Shown here: positions 1 through 10,639 of the stretch, piece after piece
Layout of the letters: each line of letters starts with the position of its first letter
Numbering within the stretch: the stretch's first letter is position 1
Source: Plumapathes pennacea
Lineage: Eukaryota > Cnidaria > Anthozoa > Antipatharia > Myriopathidae
Assembly: GCA_964036295.1 (NCBI GenBank)
Contig: OZ038472.1
Location: 8,516,001 to 8,580,000, forward strand
Direction of reading: 5' to 3'
Length of the DNA: 64,000 nt
Program-made: the position numbers and the translations under genes
Notes under the pieces: generated by a model
The model's database searches: none
Seen by the model: the letters and a program-made list of their open reading frames with translations, nothing else
What the model was told of the DNA's origin: nothing

Positions 1-651
1 TTGTAACCACTAAAAAGTTATTAGATCACATTTAGTAACTCTGATGTGTCCATTACATCAAACAGTCAATTGTGTTCTTTTTATAAAAGGCAATTCGTTA
101 CACAAAATACCAGTATTACAACCACTAACAAAAGCAGACCATGGAGTTCACTTGAGAAACATTCTCACGCTGACTGTATATAGTATAGCTCATAAATGCG
201 ATTTACCAAAACAAACTCCGTGAACACTCTGACAACTTCTTCACCGCTATCACCAAACAATGCCAGTACCACAAAAAGTATTACATCTACATTTACATCT
301 ACTTCAGTTGGTAAAATCCTTTCAGATATCGCACCAACTGTACCAATGATAAATAGTAACCAATGAACACCCAACTGCTAAAAAATGAGACAAGTCTCTC
401 ACTCCTGTGCCAGGCACCATGTTCAAGACAACACGTGAAACTATATCTGGCAGATAGACCACAAGTAAGTTGAAGCAGTGACCACGACTACAACAGAACA
501 AGTCGTCCAACAAAATCTTCTTCACCCAAGCTAGTCAACAGTTTTCAATGTGCCATGGACTTCCCAAAATTATACATCAATAAAATGTTTGAATAGCTAA
601 ACCTAACTGATTCTTTGCCTAATTTTAAAAGAATAGCATTATTATTACTAC

Positions 652-693
<42 letters not shown>

Positions 694-790
694 CATTATT
701 ATCATTATCATTCTTATTCCTATGGCATGGCTCAATATGTATGACTGTTTCTAATTTTGCTCGTTTTTTAATCAGGAAAAGACCTACGCT
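1..790 (-). repeat. A-type repeat copy, inverted
   Basis: Read on the minus strand, this stretch matches the plus-strand block at about 25385-26290: the same flank, the same AAT microsatellite, then the same body ending in 'gtggttacaa'. The copy is shortened near 240-270, where the segment between 'gtggta' and 'ctggca' seen at 25965-26037 is missing. It joins satellite S directly at about 790-797. No coding capacity is credible: the frames here are short and shared only because the repeat is shared. The element is unnamed by me; it is a distant relative of satellite S. Confidence 0.85.
638..713. repeat. (ATT)n microsatellite
   Basis: Trinucleotide ATT run with a few ATC interruptions. It sits at the same place in the A-type unit as the longer AAT run at 25469-25588, so the microsatellite was part of the unit before the two copies separated. 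Confidence 0.95.
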
Positions 791-796
791 AAACTA

Positions 797-2943
797 ATAA
801 ACAAGAGAAGCGTTGTAGCAGCGACTCACGAGTCCAGCAATGCAAGATACCCAAGAACATTTGCCAGACCCAAGCTAGACAGCAGCTTCATTCTGCTCTC
901 CCCTTACCATCCTTTTAAACTAAAATCATTTTTAAACCACCAAATAAACCATTCTATTTTGTTTTTCAACTGCTAATAATTATTTCCTAGTAATAAAAAC
1001 ATTAAAAATATTACTTCTTATTTAAAGCTTCTGACCCATTTAAAAGAACTCTTAATTTGTACACCTTGTTTAACTTGCAAACATTCTAACTGTTACCGTT
1101 AATTTTTATTCCTTTAACAATTGTTATTAATTTTTTTATATTAACAAAACTACTTCCTAAATAAATATTACTTGCTACTTTTTATATCTGGCCCATTTCT
1201 AAAGTATTAAAATGCTACTTTCTTCAAATTAAAATCTTGTACCTCGTATGTCTAATGAGAACATGAGAACAGATGCACACCAACAAACTTATTCGAGCAT
1301 CCGTTTTCAATGTTAACTCTTACCATGAATTGCATATGGTACAGAAGCTTATGAATGGTAATCACTCAATTAAACAAGTGAACACTCTTCGAGAAAACTT
1401 GTTCACGGCTATTACCAAACACTAACTGTACATCATGCAAAATAAGAGCTCCTCAAATAGACAAAGACCAAACCCTCACTTCCTTGCTTCCACCTATCAC
1501 CAAGTACAAACTGCACTACCGAAAAATAGAAACTTTTGAAAAACAAAAGTGCAAACTATGCCAGACAACTTCTTCACTTCCATGCCAGGGAACGACTGCG
1601 CTCAAAAGCTACTACGAGTAAACTTGACATATAAACAAGAGAAGCGTTGTAGCAGCGACTCACGAGTCCAGCAATGCAAGTCACCCAAGGAAATTTGCCA
1701 GCCCTAAGCTAGACAGCAGCTTCATTCTGCTCTCCCCTTGCCATCCTTTTAAACTAAAATCATTTTTGAACCACCAAATAAACCATTCTATTTTGTTTTT
1801 CAACTGCTAATAATTATTTCCTAGTAATAAAAACATTAAAAATATTACTTCTTATTTAAAGCTTCTGACCCATTTAAAAGAACTCTTAATTTGTACACCT
1901 TGTTTAACTTGCAAACATTCTAACTGTTACCGTTAATTTTTATTCCTTTAACAATTGTTATTATTATTTTATATTAACAAAACTACTTCCTAAATAAATA
2001 TTACTTGCTACTGCTAACACCTGGCCCATTTCTAAAGTATTATAATGCTACTTTCTTCAAATTAAAATATTGTACCTCATATGTCTAATGAGAACATGAG
2101 GACAGATGCACACCAACAAACTTATTCGAGCATCCGTTTTCAATGTTAACTCTTACCATGAATTGCATATGGTACAGAAGCTTATGAATGGTAATCACTC
2201 AATTAAACAAGTGAACACTCTTCGAGAAAACTTCTTCACTGCTATTACCAAACACTAACTGTACATCATGCAAAATAAGAGCTCCTCAAATAAACAAAGA
2301 CCAAACCCTCACTTCCTTGCTTCCACCTATCACCAAGTACAAACTGCACTACTGAAAAATAGGAACTTTTGAAAAACAAAAGTGCAAACTATGCCAGACA
2401 ACTTCTTCACTTCCATGCCAGGGAACGACTGCGCTCAAAAGCTACTATGAGTAAACTTCACATATAAACAAGAGAAGCGTTGTAGCAGCGACTCACGAGT
2501 CCAGCAATGCAAGTCACCCAAGGAAATTTGCCAGCCCTAAGCTAGACAGCAGCTTCATTCTGCTCTCCCCTTGCCATCCTTTTAAACTAAAATCATTTTT
2601 AAACCACCAAATAAACCATTCTATTTTGTTTTTCAACTGCTAATAATTATTTCCTAGTAATAAAAACATTAAAAATATTACTTCTTATTTAAAGCTTCTG
2701 ACCCATTAAGAACTCTTAATTTGTACACCTTGTTTAACTTGCAAACATTCTAACTGTTACCGTTAATTTTTATTCCTTTAACAATTGTTATTATTATTTT
2801 ATATTAACAAAACTACTTCCTAAATAAATATTACTTGCTACTTTTAACATCTGGCCCATTTCTAAAGTGTTATAATGCTACTTTCTTCAAATTAAAATCT
2901 TGTACCTCGTATGTCTTATGAGAACATGAGAACAGATGCACAC
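797..2943 (-). repeat. Satellite S, about 2.6 monomers, inverted
   Basis: Reverse complement of the unit that fills 26914-64000. The landmark that reads GCATGATGTACAG on the minus strand ends at 1438 and 2271, a spacing of 833 bp. The block starts inside a monomer at the join with the A-type repeat and stops inside a monomer at 2943, where the GGTATG cluster begins. Orientation is opposite to the main array about 24 kb away. I see no gene in it. Confidence 0.93.
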
Positions 2944-3378
2944 CCACATGAAATTTGTGGTATGTAATTGGTATGTTCAAGGTATGTTTGAGGTATGTTG
3001 TCATTTCACAAGGTATGTTTTTGGTATGCACAACAAAAACATACCAAAACCATACCTTTTACACATACCTTGAACATACCATTAGCATACCTCTGACATA
3101 CCAAAGGCTTTGGCTCCACAGCATACCAGAAACATACCTTTTTGACATACCTCTGACATACCACTAACATACCAAAGACATACCTTGCATTTTGTAAGAC
3201 CAAACATACCTGGAACATACCTTTTCTAACATACCAAAAGCATACCTCTTATTAAAGCATACCTGGAACATACCTATTCCATACCAAAAGCATACCTTTT
3301 CAAAGCATACCTGGAACATACCTATTCTAACATACCAAAAGCATACCTTGTTTAGCATACCTTGAACATACCTAGTGT
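2944..3378. repeat. GGTATG/CATACC minisatellite cluster, left
   Basis: Dense array of a degenerate 8-12 bp word, GGTATGTT or GGTATGCTTTTGGTATG. About the first 85 bp are in plus orientation and the rest in minus orientation (CATACC). This makes an internal inverted repeat around 3005-3058. The flanking start at about 2947 is a small palindrome (CCACA...TGTGG). The same words recur at 6139-6850. Weak reading frames across the cluster only translate the repeat and are not genes. Confidence 0.85.
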
Positions 3379-6138
3379 GAACAGCAAAAACAAAAACCTA
3401 CTTGGACCAATATTGACATCTAAAAGATATGATACCTGTATAATAAATGGTATGGTATTCAATCTATACTATGATCTGACATAAACTCATATTAGGAGCC
3501 ATAATTATGACGAGTGACTCATCTTAAATTGTGACAATGCAGTTTGCACTGCAATTTATTACACAAAGATTCATAGTTTTGTTTCTTGTAAATCCTGTCT
3601 ACAAGAGTTGCATTCAGTAATAGGCCAATTTCACAATCATGCACACTAGGAAATAGCATTTTTTACTCCCCAGTGTCTGTCAAGTAAATATCTCTACTAA
3701 GCTTGGTTTGGTGTCTTTATAATATTGCACTATAACCATATAATAAGTTATACACTCCACCTGCCACATTTTATTACGTGGGAAGTAGCCTGCCAGAAAA
3801 TCTGCACTTCATGAACTGCACATAATTGTAAAAGTGGCTTTATTGTTAGGCCAAAATAGAAACTGTTCCCACCCAACAAACATATTGTGCCAGCCTCAGC
3901 TCCTATTCATGCAAGCAGACATGGGAACTTCCATCTTTTTCCGTCATAAAAAAAAGTTGAAACTTTACAATATTCTCCCCACATGAGCCATTGCATAAGT
4001 GACTTGGCAAGTGCATCCACCGAGCTGCTAAAAAAATATCATTATTAAAATAGAGAACTTTTCAGTGTGCCATATTGAATTATAATAGCACACACAAATT
4101 TGAAAGAATACTAAAAGTGTGGAGAGGCATGGCACCGCGGAGGTGCTTCTCCATGTTCTTTCAAATTCCCAAGTGCTTCTATAACTCAACACAACATGCT
4201 GACAAGTGCTTTATTCCTTTTATAAGATATAGAAAACAATAACTTTGTAAAAAAGGAAAAAGAAAACGAGCTGAGTTTCGCGTTTGAAGTTATAATGTTG
4301 AGTTATAATGCACATGGATTAATCAGCCTTCACTATCATGCACACTATCCATCTTAGCTTTTTCTAAAATTGAATGCACACAGTTTCATCATCTACATCA
4401 TAAAACAGCCTGCCATCTATGTAAAAGTTTGCATCACATTTCTGCGGAAAGGTTAAATGCAGGAGACTGAGAAACAGTGGTTTTGTAAAATCTAACCCGG
4501 AAGCTATGTAGAAACAGATATGTGACATGAAATAGAACATGCCCATGCATAGGGTCAGCACAGATCCTGAAAGTTGTGAGCCAGAATTTTAAGGTAAAAT
4601 TTCCAGGCCTAATCTATGTACTATAGTGTCCATATATATATTACTCTTTTGTACAGTGTACGTGCAACAAGTGCTGAAAATCACAAGCAAAGTCGAAGGA
4701 AAGAAAAAAGGAGAAATAGATACTTACTCTTTGTCAACGAGCTGAATCGTACATTGCAAAGTAATTGTTGTTCTTTTAATATCGTCAAAAAGGCAGCGAT
4801 CACACAATAATTTAAAATAATTGATCGACATCAGGGCCGATAATGCACTCACCCGGCTCTCCCCGTACTTCCAGGAATGAAAATATAACATGTTTTTTGC
4901 AGCGAGTCCTCACAGATCAAATAATATGTTCTCGTAGGTTTACTCTCAGTTCTTCTTTGATCTTAGGTTCACTAGTGTAGTTAGTTTTCAGGTACAGTCG
5001 AGTCATTATCCGATCTCTGGAAAAGTGTTCAAAATGGCTGCCACAAACAGCTGGGAGATTATCCATTTCACACCTTTTGTGGGGAAGCCGCTTCTTGAAA
5101 CATGCAAACTTAGGTTCACTTCTCACTCAAAATTGCTGGAATCATGTCGTGAAATCCACAGAATTAATATAAAAGCCGTGAAATACACAAACATTCCTTC
5201 GCCGTGAAGTCCGTAAACAACGTCAGAGAAAATGACTGAGTGAGCACTGGGAACGAGTCACATTGACCAATCAAAGCCAGCTTTCTTGTGGCGCGAAAAA
5301 CGGCGCGGCTGTCACAGTGGCAAGTTTCTTTTTCGTCATTCAACAGGAGTGAAGCTGTCGCGATCAGACTTTTGCAAGTTTTACATCGATATTTTTCTGC
5401 ATGAAAGCACTAATGGTGAGTCCGAACTGGATCAAAAAGGAAAAGTGATTTCTGAGAAAGGGGCAATCCACAGGAACTGGCTTTAAAACACGAAACAACT
5501 GTTAAAGTCGAAAGGAATCCCTCTGCCTTTGTGTGTGCCAATTACTGATGTACTTTGCGAGTGACTATAGAAAGGCGATTATCAAGTTCAACACTACTGT
5601 GCATATCAATGGGAGCAATTTTCTTCAGAGTGAACTGTAAGTAAAATCCGAGCTTCAACTCCTAGCTCACAGTTTTTTTATTGATTGTTGTACCTTGAGA
5701 AACTTTATCGTATGAGAAATGGTCAATTCAAACACAACCGGGTTTTGCAAACCTTGACTGACACAAAGTAGTTTATATCAATAATGAACAGCACAATTGA
5801 AAGTGATTTTTTTAAACAACTAAGAATACCAAGTTTTATCTGAGTTGTCCCAAGAAAAATATGCAACATAATTTGCATTCCTATACTAACTTTTGAAGTG
5901 CGTCATTTTGTATCTGTTGAGTCTTAAAATATGTTGAGTAAACACTCAGTCATTTGAATTGATATGCTTGATAAATATTGGCTGTGCTTTTTTGGGCTGA
6001 CTTCAGAATTGGCTTCATCTAGCTAGGAATGTCTTCACTACTTGTATTGATTAAACAATATTAAACTTGCATCAAACCCAAATTTTGCTTGAGCCCCTTA
6101 GCCAGCAGTGTCATGAGATCAGAGGACCTAAAACAGGT
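3379..6138. other. Unassigned sequence between GGTATG clusters
   Basis: AT-rich, without a reading frame I can assign. Small scattered hairpins occur, for example around 4116-4153. The only part that differs in character is about 4985-5425, which is richer in G+C and CpG and is described separately. I see no transposon ends that clearly bracket the segment, although its two flanking GGTATG clusters suggest it could be the interior of one element. Confidence 0.4.
4985..5425 (+). promoter_or_regulatory. Possible promoter and first exon (weak)
   Basis: This is a local rise in G+C and CpG. CAAAATGGCTGCC at about 5028-5040 resembles a YY1-type site overlapping an ATG. GGCGCGAAAAACGGCGCGG lies at about 5290-5308, and a good splice-donor sequence, ATG followed by GTGAGT, at 5413-5421. 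Together these are compatible with a CpG-rich promoter followed by a short first exon. No downstream exon could be recognised, so this stays a suggestion. It may equally be part of a repeat. Confidence 0.2.
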
Positions 6139-6850
6139 ATGCTAGAGGTATGGCAAAGGTATGTTCACATACCGCAAGCATACCCAAACTGTGAGGTATG
6201 TTTTTGGTATGGTTTAGGTATGCTACATGTATGTCAACATAGCACACATACCCAAACTGTGAGGTATGTTTTTGGTATGGTTTAGGTATGTTACAGGTAT
6301 GTCAACATAGCACACATACCCAAACTGTGAGGTATGTTTTTGGTATAGTTTAGGTATGTTACAGGTATGTCAACATAGCACACATACCCAAACCGTGAGG
6401 TATGTTTTTGGTATGGTTTAGGTATGTTCCAGGTATGTCAACATAGCATACCGAAACTGTGAGGTATGTTTTAGGTATGCTTTTGGTATTTTTCAAGTGG
6501 TCCAAAAGTAGTATGTAAAAAATACCAAAAACATACCTAAAACAGGTATGCTAGAGGTATGGCAAAGGTATGTTACAGGTATGTCAACATACCAAAACCA
6601 TACCCAGAACAGGTATGCTAGAGGTATGGCAAAGGTATGTTACAGGTATGCTAGAGGTATGGTAAAGGTATGTCACAGGTATGCTAGAGGTATGGCAAAG
6701 GTATGTCACAGGTATATCAAACATAAAGATTACCCAAAATGTGAGGTATGTTTTAGGTATGCTTTTGGTATTTTTCAGGTGGTCCAAAAGTAGTATGTAA
6801 AAAATACCAAAAACATACCTCTTAACAGGTGTCACAGGTATGCAGGAGGT
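6139..6850. repeat. GGTATG minisatellite cluster, right
   Basis: Same degenerate word as the left cluster, mostly in plus orientation. A clear subarray has a 68 bp period: GTGAGGTATG starts at 6191, 6259, 6327 and 6395, then at 6459 after a 64 bp step. A second subarray at about 6540-6715 repeats a unit of about 36 bp containing GGTATGCTAGAGGTATGG. An inverted segment (GGTATGCTTTTGGTATTTTT ... AAAATACCAAAAACATACC) occurs twice, near 6465-6540 and 6750-6822, each able to form a long hairpin. Confidence 0.88.
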
Positions 6851-6865
6851 ATGTGAAAGGACTAC

Positions 6866-6934
6866 CCGCTGACCAACAGTCAGCCCCGAGCCACCGCTGA
6901 CCAACAGTCAGCTCCGAACTACCGCTGACCGAAG
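6866..6934. repeat. 28 bp tandem repeat with hairpin core
   Basis: Units start with CCGCTGACC at 6866, 6894 and 6922, an exact 28 bp step; the third unit is partial. Each full unit holds GCTGAC-CAACA-GTCAGC, a perfect 6 bp stem with a 5 nt loop. The block abuts the right GGTATG cluster and precedes a CpG-richer stretch (6940-7030). Confidence 0.8.
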
Positions 6935-7866
6935 TTAGCAAGCGGTCGGCCATTTTGTTGTTTTCCACGAGCGAACTCACATGCACGTCAGCGCGTCCCC
7001 GTGATTGCGCTTTATCGGTTATTGTAAGTCAGTTACTTGTGTTATATTGATTTCCTGTTATGTTGTTACTTAGCTCGGCGTTCAAATTGTATTGTAGGAC
7101 TTAGCATCGTCGTCATTAAACTTAAAATCACGATCGAGGAGTTTCTTCAGTATGCAGAAGGTATGCCAGTACATCTTGTCTAACACATTATAGACAAAAC
7201 CTATATGTTTAATATGTGCCACCTGCCTAATGAAATTAAGACACATGTTTATTTAATTCTGATGACCATTTACATAATTTCATACAGTAAGCTGCAACTA
7301 CTTTGCATGTGTATATTTCTTTACATGATCGACTTAGCTGTTGTTTTATTCCTCGTCGTATTAATTAACCATTTCACTCCCAAGAGTGATCAAGTTCAAT
7401 TTTCTCCTTCAGTTTTGGCAGTGCAAATTTATCATTCAGTAAAGAGAACTTGGCTTTTGATACCTTGCTCAGATGATATCTGATTAAATTATCATTATGC
7501 TCACTGTATCACTCATACATTTTCTATTGAATGATTAGGAGAATTTGTATTTTGAGGGGGGCTTATACAAAGTTTTGACACCTGAACTCTCGAGCTATTA
7601 GAGGAGGGGGTGGCTTGAACTTTTGTGTCTTTCAAGGCGGGTGGGGGGGTTGGCAGGGGCATGCAGACAGCGTAAAATTTGCAATCTAAGACTAAAATGA
7701 ATATGAATAGCTTAAGGTTACCAAAATTAATTTGCTTGCTAGCTTTCCAAATCCAGATATTGACACTTAACCATTTTCATAGTGATCTTTTTTGCAAAGT
7801 TTGCTATAGATTATATCTAACAAAATAATAATAATAAAGTCAAACTATTTTATTGTAGATTACAAA
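6935..7866. other. Unassigned sequence; weak promoter-like start
   Basis: 6940-7030 is CpG-richer and contains GGCCATTTTG (YY1-like, reverse) and a splice-donor-like ATT followed by GTAAGT at 7024-7029. These are the usual signs of a short first exon, but no following exon was recognised. The rest is AT-rich with G-runs at 7555-7665 and no identifiable gene. Confidence 0.2.
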
Positions 7867-8778
7867 CAGCGATCGCGCTAATGTTTGGAAAAATGCGTAG
7901 CGCGTACGCATGGCAATCCTAAAATTGCGTATGGCCAAATTCAAACAAATAATTCCAATAACGGGAACCAGGTACGTCTAAATGACTGCAGAACAACCCA
8001 TGAAGTTGAGCGGCTCTATAATGAAGCGTATTAATCATCGTAACATTACAAGTTCAACAAACTCAAAATCTGAAAAATAAACTGTAACTGAAGCCGAAAA
8101 AATGTTTTTGCAGAAAAAACTTCGTACTCACTAACTTCGTAACTTTAAAGTGGCAAGACCAAGCTAAGGTGTGCCAATAGCAAAACATTTTACTGTTGTT
8201 TTTCATTTTCGTCAAGAACTACGAACTGCAGAATGTGTGTTCGAAGGCGATTTGAAGCTCCTTTTAAAAGGGTAAACAATTCAATCCAACCATGAAGGCT
8301 AGAACTTCTGCCTTGTTTTACGGAGAGAAAACTCCTGGAAAGCCGCGTGGTGTAAATCATCTGCGTCTGGCAGTCGAGGGCCTTCCATGGTAATCATCAT
8401 TAGATTGTCCCCTCACAAACAAGGCGTAGGTATTATATAACCCCAAACCACCCAGCTGAAATAATATGCGAGGGGATTCACGTGTAAAAAACGCATGTGC
8501 CTGAGCCGTAAATATTTGCTAGTTGTCGGTGCATGACTAAATGAGTGCATGCACGGCGTTCACGAAAATGGTGCGGATTTGAGTTTGTCTACTTTCGTTT
8601 CCGTGAATCTGATGATTGTTTTGTTATGTTCACCTTGTCTGCGAGGATTTCGGCATACGCACATTTTACCTCAAAACCATTAAAGTGCGTACCATAAACG
8701 CACTCTCATCAGCAAACTGCGTACAGAAGATATTTTCTGCGTAAAATACGCAGGTTTTTTGCGTAAGCGCGACCTCTG
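7867..8778. mobile_element. Candidate non-autonomous DNA transposon (912 bp)
   Basis: The ends form an imperfect inverted repeat: CAGCGATCGCGCT at the left and, reading inward from the right, CAGAGGTCGCGCTTACGC. A perfect 5 bp direct repeat, ACAAA, flanks it at 7862-7866 and 8779-8783. Both ends are rich in GCGTA-type words (7890-7935 and 8650-8765), unlike the flanking AT-rich DNA. No transposase is visible. Superfamily is uncertain: the CAG-type end recalls several cut-and-paste families, and the 5 bp duplication needs confirmation from other copies. Confidence 0.45.
8292..8393 (+). pseudogene. Small ORF, unknown
   Basis: A 33-residue frame (starts MKARTSALFYGEKTPGKPRG, ends at TAA) with coding-like composition, inside the candidate 912 bp element. 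Not recognised. The final codons read CCATGGTAATC, so the frame could also end at a splice donor rather than a stop. It may be a captured exon or a transposase remnant; nothing supports a functional product. Confidence 0.2.
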
Positions 8779-9217
8779 ACAAACCTATGTGAACTGTTCC
8801 AAATTTCAGAATGTTAATGTCTGTTATTTAGTTTTGTGATTTCCCTGTTGAGTCAAAGCAAACTAAAATGAAATGAACTATGTTGGGTTTTCACAAATTG
8901 AGCCCCAAACTTACAGTGTTTTAAATGTGTTCATTTTAGAAGCTTCAGTATCTAATTTCTAGCATCAAAATTTGCCACTTCATTTTAATGCTTGCTTCAG
9001 TGAGGGACTGCATTGCAATGTTGTCAGAATCCTTTTTGTTAGAAGTAAAATGTAGATTTGGAAAAGTGTTTTCACTTTGAAAAAACAGCTTATTTCATCA
9101 TAATTGGGATACAGGTTAAAACATAAAGTTAAGTGGATTATATCTGCTGCTTTTGTACAAAACTACTGTGTAGTATATTATAAAGTATAAGAGAACCAAC
9201 ACTACATTATATGTATA
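8779..9217. other. Unassigned AT-rich spacer
   Basis: Between the candidate 912 bp element and the GGATCC element. No reading frame, RNA gene or repeat recognised. Confidence 0.4.
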
Positions 9218-9234
9218 TACCCTGGTGAAAATCC

Positions 9235-9660
9235 TTGCAGGATCCTTAAGGATCCTTAAGGATCCTGCCCAAATTTTTCTTGACTACCAAGATCCTGCAA
9301 GGATCTTGTAAGGATCCTGGCAGAGCAAGATATGCCAGGATCCTTCAAGAATCCTTCAAGGATCCTTCAAAGATCCTTGCAGGATAAACAAAGCAGGATC
9401 CTGTTAGGATCCTGGAAGGATCCTGGTAGGATCCTGTCAGGATCCTCATAGGATAAACACAACAGGATCCTGGCAGGATCCTAACAGGATCCTAACAGGA
9501 TCCTTGTTGGATAAAGTTAGCAGGATCCTGTAAAGATCCTGGCAGGATCCTGTTAAGATCCTGGTAGGATCCTGTTAAGATCCCATCAGGATCCTCATAG
9601 GATAAATGCAACAGGATCCTGGCAAGATCCTGACAGTATCCTTGTTGGATTAACATAGGA
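9235..9660. repeat. GGATCC minisatellite, left subterminal
   Basis: More than twenty degenerate copies of a roughly 10-12 bp word centred on the palindrome CAGGATCCTG, some grouped into a longer unit ending in GGATAAACA/GGATAAATG. Because the core word is palindromic the array has no fixed orientation. Confidence 0.9.
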
Positions 9661-10374
9661 GGTCGTACTAATAATAATTGAAGGCAGGATATGCTTGTAG
9701 AATGAAATACCAGTGATCCTTGCAGGGAAAAAAAAAGTATAACAGGACGTATAACTTGGTGTAAACATATAAATTTCTGAAATTGCTTTTCTGATTGTTT
9801 TCTTTTTCCTTTATTAGGGAAAAGCACAGACAGCAGGGTTGTGGTGAAGGCATTTATTATTATATAGAACAACTACAGTATGATGAAAAGTACTACATAC
9901 ATTGGAGTCAGCCCTGAACACTTAAATAGCAGCTGAGTCCAGTTAATTGAAATATGTGCTGATATTTGTCCTCTAATACATACTATAACCTGAGTCAGAA
10001 ATATACTGAAGTTTATCTAGTCCAAGTTTGATGAACCAGTATGTGGAAAATGATGCATACTTTATGACTGCATGGCAAATATTAAAGACAACAGCACTGC
10101 TTTAGTGCTAATGTAACTGTCCGTGTCTTTTACTTTACCATTCATGTCTTTTCTCTTAATTTATTGAGGTTGTTGTCTAAGACTTTTAAAATTTACTCAC
10201 GTTTACTATACAAATATCCGGTCACATTTTTACGTATATACAGTGCAGAATTACAATATTGTGGATTGAATACATGCAGGTGAGAATTTGAATTCAAAGG
10301 GTGTAGGCCTACAATGTATGACTTGTGTGATACACCAGAAAATTGAAATGATTTATGCAAGGCATGCACAAAAA

Positions 10375-10570
10375 TCCTGCAAGGAAATTTGCCAGGATCC
10401 TACAAGGAAATTTGCCAGGATCCTGCAAGGAAATTTGCCAGAATCTTGCAAGGAAATTTACAAGGATCCTCCAGGATATAATATGCCTTGTTCTATATAA
10501 TAGATCCTGACCCAGGATCCTTAAGAATCCTTGCAAGGATCCTACCCGGAATCCTGCAGGATCCTTGCAA
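10375..10570. repeat. GGATCC minisatellite, right subterminal
   Basis: Same word family as 9235-9660. Here it includes three or four steps of a unit reading GCAAGGAAATTTGCCAGGAT (about 10378-10470), then GGATCC words leading into the right terminal inverted repeat. Confidence 0.88.
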
Positions 10571-10588
10571 GGATTTTCACCAGGGTAT

Positions 10589-10625
<37 letters not shown>
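10589..10625. repeat. (CA)n microsatellite
   Basis: About 18 CA units directly outside the right end of the GGATCC transposon, followed by an imperfect CACA tract to about 10634. Confidence 0.95.
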
Positions 10626-10639
10626 ACACACACAAAGAT

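Larger units (their letters stand above)
9220..10585. mobile_element. Non-autonomous transposon with GGATCC arrays
   Basis: Perfect 20 bp terminal inverted repeats, CCCTGGTGAAAATCCTTGCA, lie at 9220-9239 and, inverted, at 10566-10585. Both are flanked by TA (9218-9219 and 10586-10587), consistent with the TA duplication of Tc1/mariner-like elements. The terminal repeat runs straight into degenerate arrays of AGGATCCTGGC-type words at 9235-9660 and 10375-10570. The interior (about 9660-10370) encodes no transposase; the translated frames there only read through the arrays. So this is a MITE-like passenger element of about 1.37 kb with long subterminal repeats. The TA assignment and superfamily are inference. 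Confidence 0.75.

Noticed and set aside
2955..3358. Frames rich in Tyr-Val-Cys-Phe (left and right GGTATG clusters)
   Set aside because: Translations of the GGTATG minisatellite on either strand; the same is true of 6067-6904.
4917..5126. THAP-type zinc finger in the minus-strand frame
   Set aside because: It contains Cys and SHF but lacks the C2CH spacing and AVPxxF-type end; probably chance.
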